Shown here: in pieces, positions 16,223 through 25,263 of the stretch
Position numbering within the stretch: the first letter of the stretch is position 1
How the letters are laid out: every line of letters begins with the position of its first letter
From: Ruminococcus flavefaciens
GTDB lineage: Bacteria > Bacillota > Clostridia > Oscillospirales > Ruminococcaceae
Assembly: GCF_900116855.1 (NCBI RefSeq)
Contig: NZ_UETD01000011.1
Span: forward strand, 72,400 to 136,399
Length of the DNA stretch: 64,000 nucleotides
Direction of reading: 5' to 3'
Position numbers and translations under genes: made by a program
Notes under the pieces: model-generated
Seen by the model: the letters and a program-made list of their open reading frames with translations, nothing else
Databases searched by the model: none
Told to the model about the DNA's origin: nothing

Positions 16223-17115
16223 TGTCAAGAACTGCTTTCGTCACTATCGCAGGACGCACCAATGCGGGAAAATCCTCACTCCTCAATGCTATCGTGGGAG
16301 AGAAGATAGCCTCCGTCAGCAATAAGCCCCAGACTACCCGTACCCGTATCACGGGTATCCGCAATATAGACGATGTTCAGCTGGTATTCTTCGATACACC
16401 GGGTCTTCACAAGCCCGTGAACAAGCTCAGCGAGCATATGCTCAACACCGTTAAGGAGTCCGTAAGCGACATCGACGCAGTTGTATTCGTCATGGACTGC
16501 ACAAAGAAGATAAATCAGCAGGAGCTTGACCTTCTGAAGTCCATGAATGCATCAAAGATGCCCGTAATACTTGTGCTCAACAAGATAGACCTGCTGAAAA
16601 ACAAGGACGAGCTGGCACCCGTTATCGCCGACCTGACCTCAAAGGTGCAGTTTCAGGCGGTAGTTCCCGTAAGCGTTACGGAGAACAGCGGTGTTGACAT
16701 CGTTATCGACGAGATAATCGCTCTGTCGGAGGAGTCGGTCCACTTCTTCCCCGACGATATGATAACCGACCAGCCCGAGAAAGTGCTGGCGGCAGAGATG
16801 ATACGCGAAAAGCTCCTTATGCTTCTCAGCGAGGAGGTGCCCCACGGTATCGCCGTAGGCGTTGAGCAGATGAGCGAGAGAGAGGACAAGGATATCCTCG
16901 ATATCTCCGCTGTAATCTACTGCGAAAAGGAGTCCCACAAGGGTATCATTATCGGAAAGGGCGGAGCTATGCTCAAAAAGGCTTCCACCGCCGCAAGGAT
17001 AGAGCTGGAGGACTTTTTCCAGATAAAGGTGAACCTCAAGTGCTGGGTAAAGGTCAAGGAGGACTGGAGAAACAGGGAGAACCTCATCAGGAGCTTCGGA
17101 CTCTCCGAGAAATAA
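16222..17115 (+). CDS. era: GTPase Era
   Basis: Small-ribosomal-subunit assembly GTPase. G1 GRTNAGKSSLLN, G2 PQTTRTRI, G3 DTPGLHKP, G4 NKIDLL and the C-terminal KH domain (GIIIGKGGAMLKK) are all present in order. The G1 motif reads GRTNAGKSS rather than the usual GRPNVGKST, a variant seen in clostridia. 297 residues is standard. It is translationally coupled to ybeY and followed by the tiny yqzL-like gene and recO. Confidence 0.96.
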   Translation: MSRTAFVTIAGRTNAGKSSLLNAIVGEKIASVSNKPQTTRTRITGIRNIDDVQLVFFDTPGLHKPVNKLSEHMLNTVKESVSDIDAVVFVMDCTKKINQQELDLLKSMNASKMPVILVLNKIDLLKNKDELAPVIADLTSKVQFQAVVPVSVTENSGVDIVIDEIIALSEESVHFFPDDMITDQPEKVLAAEMIREKLLMLLSEEVPHGIAVGVEQMSEREDKDILDISAVIYCEKESHKGIIIGKGGAMLKKASTAARIELEDFFQIKVNLKCWVKVKEDWRNRENLIRSFGLSEK

Positions 17116-17193
17116 TTACCGTATATATCACAGGTCTTTCCGCAGATAATAGCAGGGGAGGAAACTCCACCACATCGTTTTCGCGGAGGCTTT

Positions 17194-17295
17194 ATGAAAG
17201 AGGATATTCTCTGGGATATATTCACCGAAACAGGAAGCGTGGAGGACTATCTGCGCTACTCGGACTGCAAGGATGATAACCATGACAACTGTTGA
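17194..17295 (+). CDS. YqzL-like small protein
   Basis: A 33-codon gene missed by length-filtered gene finding. It has a good ribosome site (gcggagg, six bases before ATG 17194) and ends inside recO, overlapping its start by 14 bases. The product (MKEDILWDIFTETGSVEDYL, then RYSDCKDDNHDNC) matches what I recall of the YqzL pattern: LWxxFxxTGsxxxYLxY. Its position between era and recO is exactly that of Bacillus yqzL. Function of the family is unknown. The position and motif together make this a confident call; the C-terminal Asp/His/Cys tail differs from other members. Confidence 0.75.
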   Translation: MKEDILWDIFTETGSVEDYLRYSDCKDDNHDNC

Positions 17296-18025
17296 AGGCA
17301 TAGTCCTTAAAGAGCGTTCTGTGGGAGAACAGGACAAATTCATCGATATACTCACAGGAGAGAACGGGGTGCTCGAGGTTTCCGTAAAAGGCGCAAAGAA
17401 AATAAACGGAAAATCGGGGAGCTCCGCTCAGCTTCTGGCTTATTCTCGGTTCTGCATAGACAAGAGAGGAAAGTATCTTTACCTCAACAGTGCAGAGCCG
17501 ATACATATTTTTTACGGACTGAGAGATTCACTCAGCAAGATATCCCTCGCCTCATATTTCGCCGAGGTCATGCGCTTCTGCATAAAGCCCGAGGCACAGA
17601 ACAAGGATATCATGCGGCTCATGCTGAACTGCCTGTATTACCTCGAAAAAGGGGAGAGGAGCGAGAGCTTCCTCAAGGCGGTGTTCGAGCTGAGACTTAT
17701 GTCCGAGATAGGCTATATGCCCGATATCGTCGCCTGCAGGAGCTGCGGAGTCTTTGAGCCGCAGGAGCTTTTCTTCTGTATCTCCGACGGCGGTTTTTTC
17801 TGTGCGGACTGCTTCGACGGCAGCAGCACTGACGACTATATGAAAATAAAACTGCCTGTGCTCAGTGCTGTCCGTCATATCGTGCTGGCAGACTTCGGCA
17901 GGCTTTTCAATTTCCGCGTATCTGACGGCACTCAGCAGCGGCTCTCTGCCCTTGCGGAGTCCTATCTCCTCACCCACATGGAGAGGAATTTCGGTACGCT
18001 GGACTTCTATAAATCTATCATATAA
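17282..18025 (+). CDS. recO: DNA repair protein RecO
   Basis: Recombination mediator that loads RecA with RecF/RecR. N-terminal OB-fold segment TVEGIVLKERSVGEQDKFIDILT, and a central zinc module (CRSCGVFEPQ ... CADC) as in many Gram-positive RecO proteins. I start it at ATG 17282 rather than ATG 17273 because aaggat lies seven bases upstream; the product is then 247 residues. The start codon is inside the yqzL-like gene, so the two are translationally coupled. A copy of the palindromic repeat follows directly after the stop. Confidence 0.93.
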   Translation: MTTVEGIVLKERSVGEQDKFIDILTGENGVLEVSVKGAKKINGKSGSSAQLLAYSRFCIDKRGKYLYLNSAEPIHIFYGLRDSLSKISLASYFAEVMRFCIKPEAQNKDIMRLMLNCLYYLEKGERSESFLKAVFELRLMSEIGYMPDIVACRSCGVFEPQELFFCISDGGFFCADCFDGSSTDDYMKIKLPVLSAVRHIVLADFGRLFNFRVSDGTQQRLSALAESYLLTHMERNFGTLDFYKSII

Positions 18026-18202
18026 ATCATAATTTTGCGGAGCAAAATTATGATTTGAGTGAATAGTGATTAGTGAATAGTGAATAGTTGTGGTGTCGCC
18101 TTCGGCGACGTTATTTAAATAATGTGAGCGCAGCGAACACATTAACTAATCACTAACCACTATGCACTAATCACTATTAGCGCTTGCGCTAAATTCTGAT
18201 TT
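18025..18202. repeat. Palindromic dispersed repeat with heptamer arms, copy A
   Basis: Modules in order: hairpin AAATCATAATTTTGC/gga/complement; near-tandem 7-base units (GTGAATA, GTGATTA, GTGAATA); hairpin GTCGCC-ttc-GGCGAC; the palindrome TTATTTAAATAA; GTGAGCG..CGAACAC; reverse heptamers (TAATCAC, TAACCAC); then hairpin AGCGC-ttg-GCGCT followed by AAATTCTGATTT. The same modules in reverse order occur in copies B and C. It lies between recO and mutS2 and leaves 19 bases for the mutS2 ribosome site. Confidence 0.8.
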
Positions 18203-18221
18203 ATAACAGTAAAGGATAACT

Positions 18222-20612
18222 ATGGATAAATATCTGAAAACACTTGAACTGGATAAGATCCTCGATATGCTGGCGGAACTTACCTCCAATGAGGAGACAA
18301 GGCGTATGGCTCTGGAGGTCCGTCCCGACAACGACCTTGAAAGGGTCCGCTATGAGTGTCTCAAGACCTCGCAGGCGTTCTCCCTTTCGGTACAGTTCGG
18401 AACCCCTCCTTTCAGCAATTTCAAGGACATCAGCACCGTTGCCGCAAGAGCTGCTTCGGGGGCTGTAATATCTCTCCGCGACCTCATGGACATCGCCGCT
18501 ATGCTGCGCCAGATAAAGGCGCTGGCAGACTGGTACTCCCACTGTGAGAACGTGGAGACAGAGCTGAGCTACCTTTTCTCAAGGCTCCAGCCAAATGACT
18601 GGCTGCTGGAAAAGCTGGAACGCTCCATCATCTCCGACAACGAGATAGCCGACGCTGCAAGCCCTGAGCTTGCCGCTATACGCCGCAAGATAAACCGCGC
18701 AGGTATGCAGCTCCGCGAAACTCTGGACAAGATGATAAAAAACAAGACCACTCAGCAGTATTTGCAGGAGAGCAATGTCACTATCCGTGACGGACGCTTT
18801 GTTCTCCCCGTAAAATCCGAGTACCGCGGACAGGTCAGCGGTCTCGTTCATGATACCTCCGCTACGGGTCAGACTATCTTCATCGAGCCTATGGCAATAG
18901 TCGAGGCAAATAACGACATCCGTATCCTCGAGGGCAAGGAGCAGGAGGAGATAGAACGCATAATCCGCCAGCTCTGCCGCGACTGCGGCGACTATGCGGA
19001 GATACTCACCGAGAACTACAAGGTGTGTACGGAGCTAAATCTGTACTTTGCCAAGTCTAATCTTGCCGCAAAGCTGAACTGCTCTCTCCCCGAAATAACC
19101 GACGACGGAAAAATGAATCTGAAAAAAGCCCGTCACCCCCTTATCAGCAAGAGCAAGGCGGTGCCCGTGGACATCAGTCTCGGCGAGGACTATCAGGCGC
19201 TTATCATAACGGGTCCCAATACGGGCGGTAAGACTGTTTCGCTGAAAACTGCGGGACTTCTTGCAGCTATGACTATGTGCGGTCTGCTAATACCATGTGC
19301 GGACGGCAGCAGGATATCCGTTTACGACCATATACTTGCAGATATAGGCGACAGCCAGAGCATTGAGCAGAATCTCTCCACATTCTCCTCTCACACCAAC
19401 AAGGTCATTGAGATACTGGGAACTGCCGACGAGAGGTCTCTGGTGCTGCTGGACGAGCTGGGCTCGGGCACTGACCCCGTAGAGGGCGCTGCACTGGCTA
19501 TATCTATAATCCGACGCCTTATGGAAAACGGCGCCAAGATAATGGTGACCACTCACTATCAGGAGCTGAAGGTCTTTGCCATCGACAGCAGCGGTGTTGA
19601 GAATGCCTCCTGCGAGTTCGATATCGAGACTCTGAGACCTACATACAGGCTCATTGTGGGTTCGCCGGGCAAGTCCAACGCTTTTGCCATATCCGAGAGC
19701 CTCGGTATGCCATCGGATATAATCAGGGACGCCAAGTCAAGGGTGAGCGAGGCGAATACCCGTCTTGAGGAGGTGATCGGCAAGCTTGAAGCCAGCCGTA
19801 TCGAGCTGGAAAGGCAGAAGGAGGAGATATCCCGCCTGAGAGCTGAGACCGCTGCCCATGAGGAGGCTATCCGCAGGGAGCGCGAGGAGATAGAGGCTGC
19901 AAAGGCTGACGAGCTGGAAAAGGCAAGGCTCCGCGCCATGACTATAATCGAGCAGACCAAGGCAGAGTCCAATGAGCTCATCGACGAACTGGAAAAGCTC
20001 CGCAAGGAGAAGGACAAGAAGGACTTCAGCGCCAATGTTTCGGGCATGAAGTCAAAGACCAAGCAGAGCTTCAACAAGATGTATGACACTGCAAATCCCG
20101 TTGAGAAGCGCGACCCCAATGAGGGCTACGTCCTGCCGAGAAAGCTCAGACGCGGCGATACGGTCTATGTTGTGGACCTCCAGCGCAAGGGCATAATCTC
20201 GGGAGACCCCGATGGAAGTGACTTCGTTTTCGTACAGATGGGCGTCATGAAGACCAAGATGAATATATCAAGGCTCCGTCTTGAGGAGCCCCAGAAGGTC
20301 ACTGTGGGCAGCAAGCCCCTGAGACCCAACCGCAAAATGAACAAGATAGGCGTAAAAGCCGAGCGGAGAGGCAAAATGGAGCTGGATATCCGCGGCTGCG
20401 CCTGTGACGACGGCGTGTACCAGCTGGACGCATTCATCGATCAGGCTGTCATGTCCAATATATCCACAGTTACCATAATCCACGGCAAGGGCACGGGTCT
20501 GCTGAGACAGGCTGTACACAAGCGGCTGAAGTCCCACCCCTCCGTCAAGAGCTTCCGCCTTGGACTTTTCGGCGAGGGCGAGGACGGAGTTACCGTGGCA
20601 GAGCTGAAATAA
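18222..20612 (+). CDS. mutS2: Endonuclease MutS2 with Smr domain
   Basis: 796 residues, full length. The order is an N-terminal helical clamp/core; the ABC-type ATPase (Walker A ITGPNTGGKTVSLKTAG, Walker B LVLLDELGSGTDPVEG, and VTTHYQELKVFA); a long charged coiled coil (about residues 510-600); and the C-terminal Smr nuclease domain (MELDIRGCACDDG; TIIHGKGTGLLRQAV). Known roles in the family are suppression of recombination and, in Bacillus, rescue of collided ribosomes. It has its own ribosome site (aaaggat) after the repeat element. The next gene begins 62 bases downstream. Confidence 0.96.
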   Translation: MDKYLKTLELDKILDMLAELTSNEETRRMALEVRPDNDLERVRYECLKTSQAFSLSVQFGTPPFSNFKDISTVAARAASGAVISLRDLMDIAAMLRQIKALADWYSHCENVETELSYLFSRLQPNDWLLEKLERSIISDNEIADAASPELAAIRRKINRAGMQLRETLDKMIKNKTTQQYLQESNVTIRDGRFVLPVKSEYRGQVSGLVHDTSATGQTIFIEPMAIVEANNDIRILEGKEQEEIERIIRQLCRDCGDYAEILTENYKVCTELNLYFAKSNLAAKLNCSLPEITDDGKMNLKKARHPLISKSKAVPVDISLGEDYQALIITGPNTGGKTVSLKTAGLLAAMTMCGLLIPCADGSRISVYDHILADIGDSQSIEQNLSTFSSHTNKVIEILGTADERSLVLLDELGSGTDPVEGAALAISIIRRLMENGAKIMVTTHYQELKVFAIDSSGVENASCEFDIETLRPTYRLIVGSPGKSNAFAISESLGMPSDIIRDAKSRVSEANTRLEEVIGKLEASRIELERQKEEISRLRAETAAHEEAIRREREEIEAAKADELEKARLRAMTIIEQTKAESNELIDELEKLRKEKDKKDFSANVSGMKSKTKQSFNKMYDTANPVEKRDPNEGYVLPRKLRRGDTVYVVDLQRKGIISGDPDGSDFVFVQMGVMKTKMNISRLRLEEPQKVTVGSKPLRPNRKMNKIGVKAERRGKMELDIRGCACDDGVYQLDAFIDQAVMSNISTVTIIHGKGTGLLRQAVHKRLKSHPSVKSFRLGLFGEGEDGVTVAELK

Positions 20613-20674
20613 GCCCGCAATGACGGGGTTGAGCAAAAACACATAATATAAAGCAGGGAAGGGGGAACTGCACT

Positions 20675-22582
20675 GTGAAAAAAAGAAAGACCATCGCAGT
20701 AGTTGCTGCGGACGTTTTCAACGAATACATGAACCGCATTTTCGTGGGTATATCCGAGCAGTGCAGAGCCCTCGGATATGATGCCATAACCTTTCTTATG
20801 GCGTTCAATATGGAGAGCGGCAGCCTTATCCAGCAGGGCGAGGAGAATATCTTCACCCTCATCAGGAAGGACGTCATCGACGGAGTTATCCTCATGGCAG
20901 GCAACAACGCCAGCCAGAACCTTGTGGAAAAGTTCGAGAAGGTCTTTTCACGCTGGGGCATTCCCGTTATCGCTGTGGACTACGACCTTGACTTCTGCGA
21001 GAGCATCTATGCCGAGGATGTTGAGCTTATGGCGGAAATGACAGACCACCTCATCGAGAAGCACGGGTGCAGGCATATCATGTGCCTGACAGGTCCCGAG
21101 GGGAGCACTCCTGCCATGTCGAGACTGGAGGGTTACAGGCTCTCAATGGAGAGACACGGTCTCGAGATACACGAGGGAGATATAGTCTACGGCGACTTCT
21201 GGAAGATAATCTCCCAGAGACTTGCAAAGTACTTTATCGAGAACAGGGATGAGCTTCCCGACGCAGTTGTCTGCGCCAACGATGTTATGGCGAGACACCT
21301 GTGCGACTCTGTCATAAAGGGCGGCATAAAGGTGCCCGAGGAGCTGAAGATAGCAGGCTATGATGCCGCAGGTGAGGCGGTCATGCAGATACCCTCACTG
21401 TCTACGGTCTTCCCCGAGAACGACAGACTGGGCGCAAGAGCGGTATGCAGGCTCCACAAGCTCATAACGGGAGAGGACTCCGAGCCCGTGGATACCCTGA
21501 AAAGGGGACACCTTGTCTTTGCAAAGAGCTGCGGCTGCGGAAGCAACGTGAATTACGCCCTTGCAAAGCGGGAGGAGCAAAGCAACCTTATCGACCGCTT
21601 CAACAGCTACTACAACAAGAGTGCCATGCTGGAGAGACTTATGGAGGAGAAGAACCTTGACGGTCTCCTTAGAAAGCTCAACGGCTTCGCATATACCATA
21701 AACGGTCTGGACGCCTACTTCCTGTGCCTGTGCAAGAACTGGGACAACGTGGAAGAGGAAGACAATGAGTATATCCGCGAGGGCTATGCTCCCGTTATGG
21801 AGAACAAGTTCATCTACACAAGGAACCGCGCAGAGTTCGTAAACCGCGAGTTCCCCTCGGAGGACATACTCCCCGACTTCATAGACGAGTATTGCAGCGA
21901 GCCCTCTATGTACTTTCTGCTGCCTCTGCACTTCATGGACCGCTGTTTCGGTTACTCCGTGTTCAGGTTCAATGACGTGAGAAAGGCGGTGAGCAGCGTT
22001 TTCGCAAGGTGGAACAGGAATATAAGCATATCCCTTGAGTTCCTCCGCGTCCGCACCAAGCTCACCAGTATAAATCAGCGCATACTCATGAGCTCTATCC
22101 GTGACACCCTGACAGGTATCTACAACAGAAAGGGCTTCAACAGGCTCTCGGAGGGCATATTCAAAAGGGCGAGGGACGAGGGAAAGCCGCTGTTCGTCAT
22201 GATGGCTGACCTTGACCAGCTTAAAATGATAAACGACAACTTCGGTCATATGGAGGGGGACAACGCCATAACCGTTGCCGCAAATGCTCTCCAGACCAGC
22301 TGTCAGCTGAATGAGGTCTGCGCCCGTATCGGCGGCGATGAGTACGCCATCGTGGGCTGCGGAGACTACTCCGATGAGCATATCAGCGAGCATATGGAGG
22401 CTGTAAGGAGCTACTTCGACAGGTACAACGCCTCATCGGGCAGAAAGTATGAGGTTGGGCTCAGTCTCGGCTATTTCCTCGGCGTCCCCGACAAGGACTC
22501 GGAGCTGGATAAGTACATCAATATCGCCGACGAGATGATGTATAAGGACAAGGTGAGAAGGAAAAAGCTGAGAGAGAACTGA
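20675..22582 (+). CDS. LacI-type sugar sensor fused to an active-type GGDEF diguanylate cyclase
   Basis: A 635-residue soluble protein starting at GTG (aagggggaa upstream). Residues 1-285 form a LacI-like binding domain (KKRKTIAVVAADVFNEYMNR; VVCANDVMARHLCDSV; VPEELKIAGYDAAGE) ending in a Cys motif (AKSCGCGS). A middle domain of about 180 residues is shared with the protein at 744. Residues 470-632 are a complete GGDEF domain: RDTLTGIYNRKG, MMADLDQLKMINDNFGH and the catalytic ARIGGDEYA. No RxxD inhibitory site lies in the usual position before GGDEF (the residues there are QLNEVCA). There is no DNA-binding domain, signal peptide or membrane segment. It probably couples a cytoplasmic sugar-like ligand to cyclic di-GMP synthesis (inference). 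Confidence 0.85.
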   Translation: MKKRKTIAVVAADVFNEYMNRIFVGISEQCRALGYDAITFLMAFNMESGSLIQQGEENIFTLIRKDVIDGVILMAGNNASQNLVEKFEKVFSRWGIPVIAVDYDLDFCESIYAEDVELMAEMTDHLIEKHGCRHIMCLTGPEGSTPAMSRLEGYRLSMERHGLEIHEGDIVYGDFWKIISQRLAKYFIENRDELPDAVVCANDVMARHLCDSVIKGGIKVPEELKIAGYDAAGEAVMQIPSLSTVFPENDRLGARAVCRLHKLITGEDSEPVDTLKRGHLVFAKSCGCGSNVNYALAKREEQSNLIDRFNSYYNKSAMLERLMEEKNLDGLLRKLNGFAYTINGLDAYFLCLCKNWDNVEEEDNEYIREGYAPVMENKFIYTRNRAEFVNREFPSEDILPDFIDEYCSEPSMYFLLPLHFMDRCFGYSVFRFNDVRKAVSSVFARWNRNISISLEFLRVRTKLTSINQRILMSSIRDTLTGIYNRKGFNRLSEGIFKRARDEGKPLFVMMADLDQLKMINDNFGHMEGDNAITVAANALQTSCQLNEVCARIGGDEYAIVGCGDYSDEHISEHMEAVRSYFDRYNASSGRKYEVGLSLGYFLGVPDKDSELDKYINIADEMMYKDKVRRKKLREN

Positions 22583-22625
22583 TATACAGCATATATAAAT
22601 TAATATGTGTCTGAGTATTGACAAA

Positions 22626-22960
22626 AAAGACGAAATATGATAAAATAAAATGAATTGCAAAAGAAGCTTCGGTTTCAGAGCAAGACTATTGACCACTCCC
22701 TTCGGAGTCGAGGCCATACGGACAGCCGGGTCAAATGCCGACCGCCGATAATTCGGCTGGCAACTTCTGTTGCCTTATTGATTCGACCCTGCGTCGATAA
22801 AGTTTTTATAAGTTCTCATCAGCTTGTGAAAGGTCAATAAGAGTAGTAAAAGGTAGTACTTGCTTATATAGACTCTGAAACCATTTGTGAAGTCTCTGCG
22901 CTTACTGCATAGGTATTTCATGCACACAACGGCTGATAAGGCCTTTGTGTGCATTTTTTG
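22626..22960 (+). ncRNA. Structured leader RNA with terminator upstream of the spermidine operon
   Basis: A promoter (TTGACA 22618-22623, 17-base spacer, TAAAAT 22641-22646) drives a region with strong nested pairing. The ten-base closing stem is GGTTTCAGAG 22671-22680 / CTCTGAAACC 22873-22882. An inner stem is TATTGACC 22687-22694 / GGTCAATA 22832-22839. Hairpins occur at 22695-22708 (ACTCC/GGAGT), 22758-22774 (GGCAAC/GTTGCC) and 22783-22799 (TCGAC/GTCGA). TTATTGA at about 22776 competes for the same GGTCAATAA partner. The leader ends in a terminator only 18 bases before speD. It could be a riboswitch or attenuator for polyamine genes, or an independent RNA with read-through. It does not match the riboswitch consensus sequences I know. 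Confidence 0.5.
22920..22960 (+). terminator. Terminator/attenuator just before speD
   Basis: Stem ATGCACACAA (22920-22929) / TTGTGTGCAT (22945-22954) with an extra GGC/GCC pair inside, followed by TTTTT. It ends 18 bases before the speD start codon, so operon expression must read through it. Confidence 0.85.
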
Positions 22961-22977
22961 TTTGAAGGTGTGGTTTT

Positions 22978-23748
22978 ATGGAGAATAAGCTTAAACTTTA
23001 CGGATTCAATAACCTTACGAAGTCGCTGAGCTTCAATATCTACGATGTCTGTTATGCCAAGACTGCCCGCTCACAGCAGGAGTACATCGCCTATGTAGAC
23101 GAGCAGTACAACTCAGAGCGTATAACAGATATCATGACCCATGTAACTGAGATGATAGGCGCTCAGGTATTGAGTATGTCCCGTCAGGACTACGACCCTC
23201 AGGGCGCTTCCGCTACATTCCTTATCGCGGACGACACTATGGTCCCCGCAGGAGGAAGCGAGACCGTGGCTCATCTTGACAAGAGCCATGTCACCGTTCA
23301 TACCTATCCCGAGTTCCATCCCGATACCAGCATCGCCACATTCCGCGTGGATATCGACGTTGCTACCTGCGGCAAGATAACTCCGCTGACTGCACTCGAT
23401 TACCTCATCGGAAGCTTCGATTCCGATATCATCACCATGGACTACAGGGTAAGAGGCTTTACGAGAAATCTGGACGGTGAAAAGCTCTTCATCGACCACG
23501 ATATAACCTCGATACAGAATTATATCGATGCCAAGATACTGGATAAGTACGACGCCGTGGATATAAACGTGTATCAGGCTAATATGTTCCATACAAAAAT
23601 GCTCATAAAGGAGCTTGACTTACAGAATTATCTGTTCAATACAGATGTTAATGAGCTTCCGCCGAGACGCAGACTGGAGATAACCAATGCGCTCCAGCGG
23701 GAGATGATAGAAATTTTCAGCGGAAGGAACGTGTTCGGAAATGGCTGA
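22978..23748 (+). CDS. speD: S-adenosylmethionine decarboxylase proenzyme
   Basis: Makes decarboxylated AdoMet, the aminopropyl donor for spermidine. 256 residues, matching the long E. coli-type enzyme rather than the 120-residue Thermotoga type. The self-processing site is visible as [14 protein letters not shown]: cleavage is expected between Lys102 and Ser103, Ser becoming the pyruvoyl group. The start at ATG 22978 has gaaggtg seven bases upstream. It overlaps the arginine decarboxylase gene by eight bases. First gene of the polyamine operon, behind the structured leader. Confidence 0.93.
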   Translation: MENKLKLYGFNNLTKSLSFNIYDVCYAKTARSQQEYIAYVDEQYNSERITDIMTHVTEMIGAQVLSMSRQDYDPQGASATFLIADDTMVPAGGSETVAHLDKSHVTVHTYPEFHPDTSIATFRVDIDVATCGKITPLTALDYLIGSFDSDIITMDYRVRGFTRNLDGEKLFIDHDITSIQNYIDAKILDKYDAVDINVYQANMFHTKMLIKELDLQNYLFNTDVNELPPRRRLEITNALQREMIEIFSGRNVFGNG

Positions 23749-25192
23749 CCTTTCCCAGACAAATGCGCCTATATATGAGGCGCTGAGGAAATTCCGCCGC
23801 ATGAGAGTCGTTCCCTTTGACGTCCCGGGACATAAGAGGGGCAGAGGTAATATGGAGCTCACTGAGTTCCTCGGCGAGGACTGCATGAATGTTGATGTAA
23901 ACTCCATGAAGCCGCTGGACAACCTCTGTCACCCCGTATCCGTCATCAAGGACGCGGAGGAGCTGGCTGCCGAAGCATTCGGCGCGGCAAATGCCTTCTT
24001 CATGGTGGGCGGCACCACCTCTGCGGTGCAGAGCATGATAATGTACGCCTGCAAGGAGGGCGACAAGATAATCATGCCCCGAAATGTACACAGAAGCGCT
24101 ATCAACGCCCTTATCCTTACGGGAGCTGTTCCCGTTTACGTCAATCCCGACGTCAACCACAAGCTCGGTATCGCTCTTGGTATGTCTGTTTCTCAGGTGG
24201 AGCAGGCTATCCGCGATAACCCCGACGCCAAGGCTATCATGGTCAACAATCCCACATACTACGGCATATGCTCCGACCTGAAAAGGATAACGGAGCTGGC
24301 TCATGAACACGGTATGCTGGTACTTGTGGACGAGGCTCACGGCACTCACTTCTACTTCGGTGAGAGCTTTCCCGTGACTGCCATGGCGGCAGGTGCGGAC
24401 TGCGCCTCGGTAAGTATGCATAAATCGGGAGGAAGTCTTACACAGAGCTCCTTCCTGCTTCTCGGAAAAAACATCAATGCCGACTATATGAGACAGGTCA
24501 TCAACCTGACCCAGACCACCAGCGCATCATATCTGCTGCTGTCAAGTCTGGATATATCAAGAAAGCGTCTCGCTCTCGGCGGCAGGGAGATATTTGCTCA
24601 GACTGTGGAGATGGCTGAGTACGCACGCTCGGAGATAAACGAGATAGGCGGCTATTACGCCTATTCCCGAGAGCTTATCAACGGAGACAGCATCTTTGAT
24701 TTCGACGTTTCAAAGCTGAGCATATACACACTGCCTATCGGTCTCGCAGGCATCGAGGTCTATGACCTCCTCCGTGACGAGTACGATATACAGATAGAAT
24801 TCGGCGATATCGGCAACGTTCTCGCCTATATCTCAGTGGGAGACAGAAAACGCGACATCGAGCGCCTTATCAGTGCCCTTGCCGAGATAAAGCGCCGCTT
24901 CGGCAAGAGCGGTGCGGATATGCTGACACAGGAGTATATAAGCCCCGTGGTGGCAGAGACTCCCCGAAAGGCATTCTACGCAAAGAAGCGCTCTCTCCCT
25001 CTTGAGGAGACAGCGGGACTGGTGTGCAGCGAGTTCGTAATGTGCTATCCCCCCGGTATCCCCATTCTGGCACCCGGCGAGCTCATCACCGACGAGATAA
25101 TCGAGTACATAAAGTATGCCAAGGAAAAGGGCTGTCAGATGACAGGCACTGAGGACATAAACATCGAAAGGCTCAACGTCCTCGACTTATAA
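23741..25192 (+). CDS. speA: Arginine decarboxylase, aminotransferase-fold (Orn/Lys/Arg family)
   Basis: PLP-dependent decarboxylase of 483 residues, the size of the Bacillus SpeA group that lacks the wing domain. Landmarks: [11 protein letters not shown] near residue 28; [14 protein letters not shown] (PLP phosphate region); VDEAHGTHF; and the Schiff-base lysine motif [15 protein letters not shown]. Agmatinase is encoded downstream in the same operon, so arginine is the most likely substrate, giving agmatine and then putrescine. Lysine or ornithine cannot be excluded by sequence alone. It overlaps speD and is followed by a membrane protein gene. Confidence 0.88.
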   Translation: MADLSQTNAPIYEALRKFRRMRVVPFDVPGHKRGRGNMELTEFLGEDCMNVDVNSMKPLDNLCHPVSVIKDAEELAAEAFGAANAFFMVGGTTSAVQSMIMYACKEGDKIIMPRNVHRSAINALILTGAVPVYVNPDVNHKLGIALGMSVSQVEQAIRDNPDAKAIMVNNPTYYGICSDLKRITELAHEHGMLVLVDEAHGTHFYFGESFPVTAMAAGADCASVSMHKSGGSLTQSSFLLLGKNINADYMRQVINLTQTTSASYLLLSSLDISRKRLALGGREIFAQTVEMAEYARSEINEIGGYYAYSRELINGDSIFDFDVSKLSIYTLPIGLAGIEVYDLLRDEYDIQIEFGDIGNVLAYISVGDRKRDIERLISALAEIKRRFGKSGADMLTQEYISPVVAETPRKAFYAKKRSLPLEETAGLVCSEFVMCYPPGIPILAPGELITDEIIEYIKYAKEKGCQMTGTEDINIERLNVLDL

Positions 25193-25263
25193 TGATATGA
25201 AACGCATACCGCCGCGGCGGAAGACGTTTTATATAATATTTTTTCTTTAAGGAAGGTAAAAAC

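Noticed and set aside
21395-22393. 332-codon minus-strand frame
   Set aside because: Antisense shadow of the LacI-GGDEF gene.
22626-22960. Leader as 6S RNA, tmRNA, RNase P or a cyclic-di-GMP riboswitch
   Set aside because: The structure is multibranched rather than a rod, there is no CCA end or tag frame, no RNase P core, and no match to the c-di-GMP consensus. I kept it as an unassigned structured RNA.
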